64,000 bases of DNA from Pelecanus crispus (GCF_030463565.1 NC_134655.1:2554372-2618371), one strand, 5' to 3'. Counted from the first letter of the stretch, positions 12,101-22,735 are shown. The notes: generated by a model from the letters alone, not told the origin. A program made the numbers and translations.

Positions 12101-15100
12101 CGAGTTAGGTGTTTCTCACACTAGTACTTCGAAGTACTTGCGCTGGATGAGCAAGCGTGATCGAAATGCTCTAGGCATTACATTTTATTGGAAGATCTTA
12201 GGAAAAGGAAGAAAAAACCCCAAAGCACCTAAGAGCGAGACGTGTTCCTCAACTTGTTTGCAGCATAGACCTGCACTAGCTGAGCTGGAGACATCAGGCT
12301 ACCTCTTTTTGTGGTGAGATGCTTCTAGGGAGGGGTGCTCCTGACCCGTTTTAGGTGTTTACAGTAAGAGGTGATGAATTATCCCATGGTTTTGTTGACT
12401 ATGCTGGCTCAGTCGCCACTGACTTAAAAAGGAACCTGGAGCTGCTAGCTTCAATGGAAGTGACTGCAGTTAATCAGATGACTCCTGTCCTTTGTATCAG
12501 TACAGTTTCCTCCTTTTTTTTTTGCTTAATAATAAACAGAGGAATTTTTATGCAAAGTCAAGCCAATGGGTGGTTAGTCTGTTCTTGTTGGCACCGGTAG
12601 CTGCCTACAGAAATAATGGTTGCTTATAGTTATGGATACAAGTTTAAGAAGTTCCCTTAGGAGCAGTCAGCACATCCTCCTCACTTTCAGACTGGTCAGG
12701 GTTGAGGACTTTGGCTTCCAAGGCTTTATGTCACTTCTGGAAGTGGCCTTTGTAAACTCCTGCTTAATTCTGCTTTCTTGAAGATGCTGCCTTGTGATTT
12801 TGTATAACAGCACTTGTGTTTGACATCGGGCCCATTTTTAAAGCGTCAGGCCTCTCAGACAACTCTCTCTGCATTGTTGGTGCTATGCCTTGTGATTTTT
12901 AAATGTATATGTGCTCAGAAAATTGGCTTTCCTTAAGAATGAACAAAACCAGGTAACTTCTATGTTACGTGCTTTGTAAGAGGCAAAGTTACTCGTTTTA
13001 ATCAATGGAGCAATAAAACCTTTGCTGTAGTTGCAATGTGTCTGCATCCCAAGAACCAGACTTTTCTGTCTTCTGCAGGACTGTACGGGTTGATATTTAC
13101 TCCTTAATGAATCTTATGTTTAAGATGAATAAGCCGAAACAGAAGGTAGCTCTTCCTGTATTTTTCTTTCCGTACCCCTACAGAACTAGCACAGCTGTAG
13201 GGGTTTCATTTTGGTAGGAGATACAACCCTGAAGGAAAATTACTCCGTTTCAAACAGGGCCTTGTTTAGAGTAACAAGATGCTTTAACTGCTTTTAACTG
13301 TAAACAGCAATGAAATCTTGTTCCCTCGTGGCAAGCTGTGAGACCTTTGTGATGACTTATGCTTCTGTGTCTAGGGTTGTTCCCGCCTCCTCTGGCACCA
13401 CCACCAGCTCTCCTCATTCCAACCTTGGATGGGTAAGACCACACCTGGGCTGAGCCATTGGTACAGCTCCTCCGTAGCGAGGGAGGGTGGAGGATAGGTC
13501 TAAAATCAGTAATTCTTAGGCTGGTCGTGGGTTGGGGTCGGGGGCGAGAACAGAGTCCGTAGGGAATCCTCTGTGCATTTACCTTGATTTGTCGTGCTCA
13601 CGGCACAGGAAGGAGTCAATAAAATCTAGGCGTGTGTTTAGGTCTAGTGCAGAGTAGTTGACAGCATGTTTCTTCGGATGTTTTCTACAAAGATTCTCTG
13701 GGTTCTTTGTAAGCACTGGTTATTTCCCGGGAAGCCTGCCTGATTTACAGACTGGAGGGGTAAAGCAGGGCAAGCAGTTGAGCTCTAGCAGTTTCAGAAG
13801 CTGTGGCAAAGCCACCGCACCTGTATGCATTTCTGATAGTGAAACAGATGCACTGAAGCCATGGCTTTCCCATGAGGATGTTTCACAGACAAAAACTGGG
13901 TAAACTTGCAGCACAGACCTGGCTGCAAGGGCGCGCTGATGTCGGTAACTTGCATCCTTTTCTCTCTCCAAAGCCAGCCAGCCAGCTACAATAATAGGCA
14001 GCCTCCTCCATTTGGCTACAACTCTGCAGGTGAGCACTGAGGATAACAAACAGTCAAACTGCTTCTCTCTCTCTTCTCTGGTATTTGGTAGTTTAGGCTT
14101 TTCTGAAGCTGATGGACATCGCGCTTGCTTTAACTTTAGGGTCTTGCTTGTGCCCCGAACTCTCCCGGTCACTAGAAACACATGCCAAGTTTGCACCATC
14201 AGGCGTTTGGGAAGCTGAATGTTTTGTAGCAGCGATGAACGCGATTTTGTAGTTGAGTGCTGAGCCTCAGGTCACAGTTTTCAGTGCACATTACATACCC
14301 AGCAACAGAGGAACTGCCCCGTGTGCCTCAGCAACACGTTCTCGTGCTTGTTTGCACACGTACTTGCTCACACTCGCTCTCACTCTCTTGCTTTTCCCCG
14401 CCCGTAGGGACAAGCACAACCATCAGCTTCCCATCTCCTCCCTGAGCTTTTGAACACCTTCCTCCCCCCTTTATCACCTTCCCTGCCTACAGGCACATGC
14501 AGCGCCTGTCTCCTTTTGTTTTGTAATGGAAGAGGCAGTGCCAGAATTTCAGCAGATTTCCTTCCCCGTTGCAGCCCTGCCAGCAATGCCTGCGTCCTCT
14601 CCCCTTAGTGACCAGCACATGGAGCGGCACCTCCTCGCTGTGCTGAACGGACAGAATGACAGGCAGCACCGCGCTGTCTCCGCTGCAGGAGGTGGTTGGA
14701 GGAGTGGGCAGCATGAGGCCGTCCTGAGAAACGAGCCTCCGGTGCTGCCACGTGTGCAGCTTTTCGGCAGCTGGCCCTGCGCTGGGGTACGAGCTCGCTG
14801 GTCCAGCCGAGCAGGCCCCAGCAGGCCAGCGGCTGGCTGGGGAAGTGCTGGTGGCTCTGGGCTGCTCAGGTGGCATCCGTCGCTGACAGCCGGGGCCACT
14901 GGTCCTCCCCGCCTGCCGCCGTGGGCGAGAAGGTGCCTGCTGAGAAGTGAGGCCTTGCAAGGGTGGCCAAGAGCCTGGGGCTGACCAAACTCAGCCGGCT
15001 CGGCGGCGGGAGAGGGGTGCCTCAGCACTGCAGCGCCTTTGCCCTCCAAGCCAGGATGTCTGGGCGGGATGGATTGAAACTTTTCGCGGTGGAGACCTTA

Positions 15101-18100
15101 TAGCATGCCCTATATAGCAGGACCTCCAGAGAGCAGGAGCCGGGGGAGCGCGTAGCCCTTGCTGTAATGTGCTGCGTAAGGGGCTGGGGAGGTTTTGCAG
15201 CGCTGTCTGTAAATATCTGGTCTTGCTTGCGTCCTCCTCAGGGAAAAGGTGTTCCCGTGTTCTTAGCAAACTGCTGAAAGTAAAAAGGGAAAGTGAGGAC
15301 AGGAGGGAGCTCAGCCATCATTGCCTCCCTGGATTCAGCTGTACCTCCAGAGGGTATCTCTGGCAAGGGGGGGACAGCGTGGGTGCTGTTAATGCTTCAG
15401 ATGGACAAGGATTCTGCTCTCTCCCTGCAGATTCAGGTTTCATCAGCTACCCGCCCATCTCCACGTCCCACACGCCCTGGGTGACGACGGTGGACAAAGG
15501 CACGAGCAGTTCCAGCAGCAGCCATTGGGAGTACTCGGGCTCGAGGCGCGAGAGGGAGCGGGAGCGGGAGCGGGAACGGGAAAGGGAGAGAGACAGAGAC
15601 CGCACTCCCACCACGAGCGAGTACAACAAGTGAGTGCTGGTTTTCGGCAGCTTCTGCTCACGGCTATCCGGCAGGGAGCTCTGGCCTTGCCCTGGAGCGC
15701 AAGAAGGTGTTTGGTCAAGGGATGGGATTATAGATGATACCGGTTTAATTTTCTGAAATGTCCGGGGAGTAGATCACTTTGGATCAATAACTAGAGGACA
15801 AACTAGGAGCCAATGTCACTGGCTGATTTCCTGTGTCTGGGTTTTTTTTTTTTGTTTAAATCCAGCAGAACCAGTTACGCTTGCTCTCCTAGCTGTAATG
15901 TGAGGCCAGTAAATGAAATAGCCCCTCTCTGTTTACCAGGTATTTCGCAGCTCAGTGTGAAACGTTGGCCATAGAAGCTGCTGCTTCTTGTCTTCTAAAT
16001 GCAACTGTCAGATCAAAGGGAAAACCACCCCTGCTTTGCTCAGCTCTCCTATAGAGGCTTTCAGGGCAAGGAGTGCCATTCGCCAGGAGTCAGCCCTGAA
16101 ATGTAAATCCTTACCCGGGCGTTTCTGCGAGCAGTGCTGGAGAAGCCGCCTTGGTGGGAACTGAGGTGATCTCAGGCGACAGTGGCGCTGGGAGCGCTTG
16201 AGAAAGGAGGCTTTCAGCCTCCCAGCGTTGCTCTAGAGAGCTAAAGTGAAGGCTACGCTGCAAAGACTCTCTCTAAACCCATCACTTTTTTGTTCTGTCG
16301 CAGGCAGCGTCAGTGTTTTGCAGGCTTGAGGCTCAGAAATACCAATAGTCATTCAAAACATGATCAGAATGCGCTCCTGGCAGAGGGGTGCTGCGTGCCG
16401 GGGACCTTCCCGGTGCAGGGGGTGAGCAAGTAGGGCAACATTTTCCTAACCTTCCCCACCCCCTTACAAGCCTGTGGGTGGAAGAGGGAGGAACAGAACA
16501 GAAGACAGACTTGCTACAGGTTGAAGAGCTCAGACCTTCCTGAGCAGGTTCGTGCTGCAGCCAAGTCCTGTGATCAGCTCTCCTGAGCACATTTCTGGGT
16601 GCTCTTGAGCATGCTGGCCTCTAAGATCAAGCTGCTTGCCACAGCAGGGCAAGTAGCCATGCTCAGCAGAGTCCTCTGGAGCACTCCCACCTGATGGGTA
16701 TTGGACATCTGTTTGTCCAGCTTGTTTCCATGAGTGTTAGACTTCCTTCCTTTCCGAGTCTGAATATTGTTTCCCACAGTGGGACTTGTTAAACCTTCAG
16801 ATTTTGGCTTTCAGAAGTTGAATGGGGACTACGAGATGTAGAGGGATGGGGAGTGTGGGATGTATCTGAATTTGGGGTGCGTCGTGCCCACTCCTGTACG
16901 TGGATTGAATGAGGTGCCTCCAGCAGACAGTTAGGTGGAGGCAGAAAGACCGTGTCAGCTACGCTCACAACTTGAGTTTTTGAACTCACAGGGAAGAAAA
17001 CAGTCCCTTAGTCTAACTCGTGGAAAAGAATTACAGGTTATTAATAGTGTTGTGAGGTAAAATCCAGCACCAGGGGAGGCAGAAGGGTAAGAGGAGCGCG
17101 TTTCTGTTGGTTTTGAACAAGGTAGCTGGATGTCTTGGACATGCTCCCGAAGGATTGTGAGGGCAAAAGCCCTGAGACGTTGGCCACTTGCCTGCTGCTA
17201 AGGTAGTCCCTTGGCAAATCCAAAGAACAAATTTTGTAAACCCTTTGCCTTGAGAGGCCAGGAGAAAGCCACGATACTCAACCGTTTGGGCTTGCGAGCT
17301 ATGTAATAGGCGAAGGGAGAAAGTTATTTCGCTGTGGTTAGAAACCATGATTGGGTTGCAGCTGGGGTGCAACAAGCAGCAGCAGCTCATTGGTGCAGGC
17401 TTTTTCAGGAGCAGCACAAATACCTCAGCCTGGTGACAGATTCTGTTGGTGAGGATGGGGTTCTACAGTCCCGCCAACGTGGCTCCTGACTTTCAGGTCC
17501 ACAAGTGCTGTGTTCCTCTGCCTCACTTCTCCTTTCTCTCCTTAAGCGATGACGAACGATACCGCTACTACAGCCGAGAGCGCAGCTACGACTTTGAGCG
17601 TGACTACCGCCGGAGTCGTGACCGCAGTAGGGAGCGAGAGGATCGTCACCGAGAGCGCAGGCACAGAGACAAAGAGGAGAGCAGCAAGCATAAGTCTTCA
17701 AGACGGTAAGAGCTGTTTAGGGTTGAACTGGGCTGTGGGTGGGAAGGCACCTTAGCTGCAGACGAGAAGGTTGATGTTCTCAGAACTGTCGCCCCGGGTT
17801 ATGCTGGCTTCCTGTGACCTGCCGATGTCCTGAGACGCGACGCCCAGGCAGAGAGAGCGCTCTCGGGCACGTACCTGGGCAGGAGGCAGAACTGCCTGTC
17901 GGAGAGGAGTCCTTGGTGTTTGGAAGTCCTCAGTAAGGCAGCTGGCAGGATGTCAAATCGCTGCCGACAAAATTGCAGCACCGACGGACGAAGGAGAGGT
18001 TAACCTGTGCTAAACGTCACATCAGAACAGCATAGCTCCCGCTGTTAAGAAAGTACATGCAAAGTAAAATGCAAAACCCTAACAGAAGCATCAGCTTTTC

Positions 18101-20764
18101 AGTATTACGTGTTCTTGTGCAGAAGAGCAGAGCTTTCTGCAGCCTGTAATCTGAAATGTCCTCCCGGAGCAGGAGGCTGAGCGCTGCGCCATCGGAGCTC
18201 TGTGCCCAGTGCTTCTCATAGTGAGGTTGATGATGATCTGGACAAAGGTGGAACACTTTTGGAACAGGGTAGGATGTCCTAAAATGCCAGCTTTTCTGGA
18301 GAAAATGTATCAGCTACAGATGATGATCTTCTGAGAGCATTCTTCTAGCAAAGTAGCAGGTCTGGTCTCTGGTCTGAGGTGATGCTCAGTTGCCGTCTCA
18401 GTTTATATCCCAGTAATGCCTTGAGCAGACTTGCTCGGTTTTTCTGGTGCTTCAGCTTGCTTACTTCCAGACGAAACTCCTGTCAGCTCTGTAGGTAACT
18501 ACCCTTATTTTGAACTTGGGTCTCATCCTTATGGAGATGAATAGGTTTTCAAGAGAGGAGTGATTGCTGGAGGGTTGGAAACGAAAGTGATGGGTAGAAA
18601 GGCCAGGACCATAATCAAAACGGCATACAAAACAAATGGAAGCTGAACTGATACCAGACTGACAAGGCCGTAGCTTTAAGGGTTATTTCTCAGCTTCCTC
18701 TGCTCAGAATTGGAATCTAGTGCTAGATACCTGGCTGCGTGGACAGGATGGAGTTCACCAAAGCGGTGTCAGAAACTGCTTGAGAGCTCGATTGGCAGAA
18801 CTGGGCCGCTGCACGAGGCGGGAATCGGGCGACTTTGCCTCTGCTCCTTAAACCGCACACGGATGCTCTCCGTCTTGCTCAGAGTGGTAGGGTGGGAAGT
18901 GTTTCTTAGCTAAAACAAAGGGAGGAATACTTTGTGTTTAAGGCCACTTCGAGCGCGTACCAGAGTCCCCGCTTGAGGCACTTTGAGATTTGAGCCTGTT
19001 TCAGGCATTAGCAGGAAGATGAAAGGGTTTCCTTGTAGTTTCTAGTTCACTGCAAATTGACCAGTCTGAAGGAAATCGCTGATGCTTGTTTAAATATTAA
19101 AGGAGAGTCACATTGTTCGAGCGTAAAACACCGCCGTGCGGCTCTCCACGAAGTGGCTGAAGATGTGTTGAGGAGAGGCAGCAGCCTTTTTTTTAACCTG
19201 GTTTTTCTTTTTTTTTTTTTTTTTTTTTTTTTTCCCCCATATTAATGACTATGAAACTGTTTATTAAACAAGTCAGGAAATTACATGAAGCCGGGAGCTT
19301 TTCAGCCAGGGCTTCAGTGGTTCGGCCAGTTAGGTGCCTGCTGCTAAACTGGTATCCCAGCTGCGGTACGGATTTGTCTCTACACCTGACTGTCCCCACT
19401 CGTGGAGCGGGGTGTCTGTACTGTGTGACAGTACGTCTTCCTGTGATAAACTTAATCTGCTCTTTCCTGGGCTCTGTTTTTAATTCCGCCACCTTCACAC
19501 CACAGTCCGCTCTAGAGACCACACTTGGTTTTCAACCTGTGAGGAGAAGTAATTGCACGTTTGAGAAGCAACAGAAAATCTCCTCCCGGGGGGGGCCATG
19601 AACCAGGGTGGGCAAAGCCAGAGCTCCCACCTTTGGAGACGGAGGGTGATCTGTGCGTGCGCGGCGCGGCTGGCTCTGGTCAGCGGTGCAGGGCTCGGAG
19701 ACACGCGGAACCTTGTCAGATTCCGGCTGGGATTTTCTCCCCCATCACAGAAATCCTGTATAAATGTCCACAGCTATCCTGCTGCGGCTGGAAAACAGTG
19801 CTGGGTGAGGAGACAGAGCAGTTTTAAAGCACAAAGCTGGTGAAGTGCTGGGTCATTTCTGAATAAGCAGAAGTAGAAACAGGATCTGCCTCCCATTAGG
19901 AAGCCCACGTTTCTCTAGCTACGCTGATCTCTTTCGTGCCTCTAGTCCAGGGATTTCCCCAAGATCATAGAATCATAGAGTCGTTTAGGTTGGAAAAGAC
20001 CTTTAAGATCATCCAGTCCAACCATTAACCTACACTACCAAGTCTACTCTAAGCCAATCAAGGGTAGACTAGACTAAACCATGTCCCCAAGTGCCACATC
20101 TACCCGTTTTTTGAACACTTCCAGGGATGGTGACTCCACCACCTCTCTGGGCAGCCTGTTCCAAAGATGTTCAGAGGAGTGAAAGTTTCAGACACCTCGA
20201 ATTTAGGACTCTTCCTTCTCTCAGCAGCCTCAGCTCTTCACGCTGAAGCTTGAGACATGTCAAAAGCGTTAGAGCTCCCTTAGGAGTGGGAGGGACACAG
20301 AGATGTTGCTTATTAAAAAAAAAAATGCAAAAATTATTCTGACAGCAGTCTGCCTAGCGTGCCGCCTGCCGAGGCCGCGCACCGACGCAGCGTGTGGCGT
20401 AAAGCAGCCGCCTCCAGCGGTTTGCATAACCTGCCCTCGGTTCAGCCACGCGGGCTATCAGATCGTCCCAAATAAACACGGGGAAGCCTTTCAACGGCAC
20501 CGTGATGCCCTCGGCGCTTCGCGTCGTCTCCTGTTTATTCTAGATCAAAGCGCCCCGTCCTCGCGCACGCCGTGGTCAGGGCGTTTGGGTCTCTGATGTG
20601 ACTTTCTTCTCCCCTTTCTTCCCCGCCACAGCAAGCAACACGAGAGCGAGGAGGGGGAGAGTCACCGGCGTCACAAGCACAAAAAGAACAAGCGTAGCAA
20701 AGAGGAGAAGGAGGCCAGCGAAGACGGTGCCCAGGAGGGAGAGGAGCAGGATGCCAAGGAGTAA
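97..20764 (+). CDS. FIP1L1: FIP1-like pre-mRNA 3'-end-processing factor (12 coding exons, 5' part off the window)
   Basis: Twelve exons with GT-AG borders join in one frame (exon sum 1363 nt, about 453 residues plus stop): 97-155, 1205-1315, 3958-4088, 4864-4988, 7065-7170, 8621-8819, 10817-10843, 13375-13432, 13974-14029, 15431-15629, 17547-17705, 20632-20764. Seen: a Fip1 conserved domain containing [16 protein letters not shown] and [18 protein letters not shown], a VEGRRR motif, a Q/P-rich then proline-rich centre, an RE/RD dipeptide block, [16 protein letters not shown], and an E/K-rich tail ending EEQDAKE. Known of the family: Fip1 is a CPSF subunit that binds CPSF30 and poly(A) polymerase and contacts U-rich RNA through its Arg-rich C-terminus, acting in the nucleus in 3' cleavage and polyadenylation. 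Odd: the segment after [11 protein letters not shown] differs strongly from vertebrate FIP1L1 as I remember it, and the RYGR-containing segment is absent, so this may be a paralogue. The acidic N-terminus lies upstream of the window. Confidence 0.93.
1205..1315 (+). CDS. FIP1L1: FIP1-like exon b: start of Fip1 conserved domain
   Basis: The acceptor is CTGTCTCCAAAG and the donor is CCAG/GTGGGG. It encodes [15 protein letters not shown] followed by [15 protein letters not shown], the most conserved part of vertebrate Fip1. A nearer CAG at 1211-1213 was rejected as acceptor because it breaks the frame. Confidence 0.93.
3958..4088 (+). CDS. FIP1L1: FIP1-like exon c: core Fip1 domain
   Basis: The acceptor is CCCTTTGTTAG and the donor is ATCACG/GTAGGT. 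It encodes [20 protein letters not shown] and then [23 protein letters not shown]. The aromatic DYFNYGF-W motif is the diagnostic Fip1 element, known in human and yeast to contact the CPSF30/Yth1 zinc fingers. Confidence 0.95.
4864..4988 (+). CDS. FIP1L1: FIP1-like exon d: divergent linker
   Basis: The acceptor is GCCTTCCATAG and the donor is AACAG/GTAAGG. It encodes [19 protein letters not shown], then [18 protein letters not shown] and PPPN. The first eight residues match FIP1L1, but the rest (a hydrophobic [10 protein letters not shown] followed by PPP) does not resemble the FIP1L1 stretch I know at this place. This is one reason to suspect a paralogue or an alternative isoform. Confidence 0.88.
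7065..7170 (+). CDS. FIP1L1: FIP1-like exon e: VEGRRR motif
   Basis: The acceptor is CTTTGTACCAG and the donor is ATTCAG/GTAAAG. Phase 2 joins to the previous exon. It encodes [19 protein letters not shown] then [16 protein letters not shown], aligning with the family's A-I-D-V-I-G-Q-T-I-T-I-S-R-V-E-G-R-R-R. The residues preceding this segment in FIP1L1 (a K-W-Q-D-R-Y-G-R region) are not encoded in any exon I found between 4989 and 7064. Confidence 0.92.
8621..8819 (+). CDS. FIP1L1: FIP1-like exon f: Q/P-rich and polyproline region
   Basis: The acceptor is CTGCCTTCTAAG and the donor is CCAG/GTACGT. It starts [12 protein letters not shown], then runs of QQP and QQQP (about 8645-8707), then [20 protein letters not shown] and [11 protein letters not shown]. 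The proline-rich part is typical of FIP1L1; the glutamine-rich insert is not something I know from that protein. CAG and CAA codons are mixed, so a pure CAG expansion is not present. Confidence 0.9.
8645..8707 (+). repeat. Q/P-rich coding tract
   Basis: Mixed CAG/CAA/CCC/CCT codons give repeated QQP and PQQP groups inside FIP1-like exon f. This is low-complexity sequence that could vary in length between individuals. Confidence 0.8.
10817..10843 (+). CDS. FIP1L1: FIP1-like exon g: 27-nt microexon
   Basis: A 27-base exon lies between TTATTTCTGTAG and GTAGGTGT, encoding the middle of [12 protein letters not shown]. It is a multiple of three and both borders are strong consensus sites, so it could be included or skipped without shifting the frame. 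It is one of a chain of three short exons (27, 58 and 56 nt) that build the proline-rich domain. Confidence 0.85.
13375..13432 (+). CDS. FIP1L1: FIP1-like exon h: proline-rich
   Basis: The acceptor is TCTGTGTCTAG and the donor is GATGG/GTAAGA. It encodes [18 protein letters not shown], matching the family's P-P-S-L-I-P-T-I-E at the end of the proline-rich region. Confidence 0.9.
13974..14029 (+). CDS. FIP1L1: FIP1-like exon i: Y/N-rich
   Basis: The acceptor is TCTCTCCAAAG and the donor is GCAG/GTGAGC. It encodes [19 protein letters not shown], corresponding to the G-Y-D-S-R-S-A-R-A-F-P-Y-G-N segment of FIP1L1. Confidence 0.88.
14550..15135. other. GC-rich island in FIP1-like intron 9
   Basis: This is a GC-rich, CpG-containing stretch between exons i and j. 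Frames are open on both strands for 90-166 codons, but none shows a recognisable domain or conserved-looking sequence, so the openness is probably due to low stop-codon density. It could be an internal regulatory island. Confidence 0.4.
15431..15629 (+). CDS. FIP1L1: FIP1-like exon j: RE/RD repeat block
   Basis: The acceptor is CTCTCCCTGCAG and the donor is AACAA/GTGAGT. It encodes [20 protein letters not shown], a six-serine run, HWEYSGSRR, then nine RE/RD pairs (15547-15600) and TPTTSEYN. The Arg/Glu-Asp alternation is characteristic of FIP1L1, and in the family the Arg-rich C-terminal region contacts RNA. Confidence 0.93.
15547..15600 (+). repeat. coding hexamer repeat (CGGGAG-like) for RE/RD pairs
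   Basis: Near-perfect hexamers such as GAGCGG and GAACGG encode alternating Arg and Glu/Asp in FIP1-like exon j. The number of pairs could change by in-frame slippage. Confidence 0.85.
17547..17705 (+). CDS. FIP1L1: FIP1-like exon k: Arg-rich
   Basis: The acceptor is TCTCTCCTTAAG and the donor is AGACG/GTAAGA. It encodes [20 protein letters not shown], then [20 protein letters not shown] and [19 protein letters not shown] and [11 protein letters not shown] match FIP1L1 closely. Confidence 0.94.
19208..19234 (+). repeat. poly(T) tract
   Basis: A near-pure T run lies in the last intron of the FIP1-like gene. It is not followed by a recognisable retroelement body. Confidence 0.85.
19964..20175 (-). 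mobile_element. CR1 LINE remnant (3' end)
   Basis: It begins with ATCATAGAATCATAGAG, the reverse complement of the short repeat that ends CR1 elements, followed by TTGGAAAAGACC, ATCCAGTCCAACC, GAACACTTCCAGGGATGG and GGCAGCCTGTTCCAA, all typical of CR1. The 3' end points left, so the copy is on the minus strand. It lies in the last intron of the FIP1-like gene and is 5'-truncated, as usual for CR1. Similarity fades to the right of about 20175. Confidence 0.88.
20632..20764 (+). CDS. FIP1L1: FIP1-like last coding exon
   Basis: The acceptor is CCCCGCCACAG. It encodes [20 protein letters not shown], then [20 protein letters not shown] and AKE, then TAA at 20762-20764. The H-E-S-E-E-G[10 protein letters not shown] signature is that of the FIP1L1 C-terminus. 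Confidence 0.95.
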
Positions 20765-21305
20765 CCCAGGCCCACCGTCAGCCCTCGGAGGAACTCGCTC
20801 CGTTTGAACCAGCGTGGCATTGGTGATGTTTTGTTTTGGGGCTTCGAATTTTTTTTTTATTCTTTTTTTTTCCCCCCACAAGGGACGAGAGGCTGACTCT
20901 GGGTGAGCAGTGAAGCACGCAGCCGTGGTTTGAGAGCTGAGGCTGCACACGCGGTTAAACTTTTTTTTTTTTTTTTGATACGAGACAAAAAATACAGCAG
21001 TACTAGTATTCAAAGCACTGAGCTACTCTACTCATAAACATCCCTAGGGAGAACTTTGTTGTATCAGATCCTATGGTTTCTGATGGAAGATGGCTTCAGC
21101 TGAAACTAACGCATTTCGGTAATGGTTTTTGGTTTTGTTTTTTTTTTTTTTGTCATCATCATTCCTTTTTGAAAACTAGGACAGTAAGTGCGACTTGAAA
21201 TTTATTGTCCAAAGAAAAGCGTGAGTTAGATCCCGAGAGCCAGCTTAGAGCCTGGCTTCTAGTAGTGAAAAGTCTCATCCCCAAATAAATTTCTTTATAG
21301 CTACA
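20765..21305 (+). other. FIP1L1: 3' UTR of FIP1-like gene
   Basis: The stretch from the stop codon to just past the first good poly(A) signal holds no ORF of note. It has three long T runs (about 20850-20870, 20961-20976 and 21138-21151), so the mRNA would be strongly U-rich. The exact cleavage site is not visible; an alternative longer form could use the second signal at 21740. Confidence 0.7.
21284..21289 (+). terminator. poly(A) signal AATAAA (proximal)
   Basis: A canonical AATAAA lies about 520 nt after the FIP1-like stop, followed within 15-20 nt by an A-rich stretch and then T-rich sequence. It is the most likely polyadenylation signal of the gene. Confidence 0.7.
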
Positions 21306-21739
21306 AAAAAAAGTCTTCTGATTTCTCGGTGGCCGGTGGGCAGCAGGCGAGGAGGAACTGCTTTACTGGTGGGCCACAGGACCCTGCTTTGGGCCGACGG
21401 CGTTGAGACGCTGTCGCCCGTGTTTGCGCAGGGTGTGCAAGGACTTCAAACCTGGGTTTTTTTTCTTTATCCATTGCAGAAATTATTCTATATTACACCT
21501 TGAAGTGGGAAATCGACGGAAGACCCATAGCAAGAGCATGAGTTTCTCTTTAATGTAGTTTTGACTAACTTCCTTTTTTTTTTTTTTTTTTTTTTTAAAC
21601 TAAGAGTTGAGCTGGATAATCTAGCACAGTAGAGAACATGAAATCCCATCTAGCAGTTTGCCCTCGTGGGGTTGGGCTATTTCTATGTGGTTATCACCAA
21701 CACTCCCGTGCAACGCATTCCTTCCCCCTTAGTTCTCCA

Positions 21740-21745
21740 AATAAA
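21740..21745 (+). terminator. poly(A) signal AATAAA (distal, candidate)
   Basis: A second AATAAA on the same strand sits about 1 kb after the stop codon and could end a longer mRNA form. No other support is visible. Confidence 0.4.
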
Positions 21746-22189
21746 TTCAGTCAAATTCCAAAGTTTGTTTGCACTTAGTATTGGTTGGGGAGGGTGGCAA
21801 CAGAGATGTTTCTGGGTGGGAAGACCAGGGGAAGTCATTTTGAGGGGTTTTGGTACCTCTAGGACTTAGGAGACTGCACTGCTGTTTGTGTGAGTCCGCA
21901 AGCGTCTCATTTTTAATTATCTTGTGCTACTTTGACTTGTTATTTAAAACTCTCTTAAGTCTTTGCTTTAAAATAATACGGTTCTGAAATGTTACTTTTT
22001 TTTTTATTGTAATCTTGCAAGTCCGAGTGTCATGTGAAGCTTACAGCCTTAGAGACTTGAGCCAGCATCGCACTACGGTAACAGTTTCTATGCTGTGACA
22101 GGGCAGTTGAGGAGCCATTAACTGCAAAACTTGTGGGGAGAATTAAAAAGAGTGGGTTTTTTTGTTTGGTTTTTAACGTAGCTTTTTAA

Positions 22190-22735
22190 ACGTGCTTTGA
22201 GATCACGGGAAGCGTGCGTGCAGTGGGGAGGTGTGCACACAGAACCCGAGTTAAAGGGCAGGGCCTGGAATCGGGCTTGGAAATATTCCTCCCTCTGCAG
22301 CCGCGTCAGAGCTCCGGTGGAACCCCGCGCGTTCGGAACGCGGCATCCCTCGTGGGCGCCTTTTCGGGCACGAGGGGAGGGCAGTGGTGCCTTGCTGGGC
22401 GGCGAGCTGCCGCCATCCCGGCTCCTGGCAACGAGCGGGTGGAGCGAGGGGAAACCCCGGGGCCGGGCTGGCGGGTTGCAGCTGCGCTTGCCCCGCAGCT
22501 TTCGGGAGCTTGGGCTGAACTGGCTTTCATCCAAATCGCGGCCTGGCGTGGGCCGAGGAGAAATCAAAACAAAAGCGGCGAGAAGGTTTCGGGAGCGCTT
22601 GGAAAGACGCTCGTCTGGGGCGCGGCCACGAGCGTGCCCACCCTGCGCTGCCGAGCGCGGGCTCGTTTGCACGCCGGGGCGGAGGGGCCCAGCGCCCTTG
22701 CCTGTGCCTCCCGAGAGAGCCTGTGTTCTGTAATT
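22190..22735. promoter_or_regulatory. orphan CpG-rich island between gene 3' ends
   Basis: CpG-dense sequence (for example CCCCGCGCGTTCGGAACGCG near 22323) sits about 0.9 kb past the FIP1-like 3' end. Frames of 178, 188 and 228 codons are open on both strands across the same DNA. They share no recognisable domain and are read as a consequence of GC content. It could be a promoter for an unannotated transcript; nothing in the sequence proves it. Confidence 0.4.

Noticed and set aside
11973-12317. 114-codon frame with an acidic [10 protein letters not shown] stretch
   Set aside because: It lies in an intron with no homologue recognised and no fitting splice borders in phase.
12355-12600. 81-codon frame in FIP1-like intron 7
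   Set aside because: There is no matching family segment between the flanking exons, whose phases already join; it is therefore not an exon I can support.
14487-15049. Overlapping 152-166-codon frames inside the FIP1-like gene
   Set aside because: They lie in an intron bounded by well supported exons, are open on both strands, and have no family similarity.
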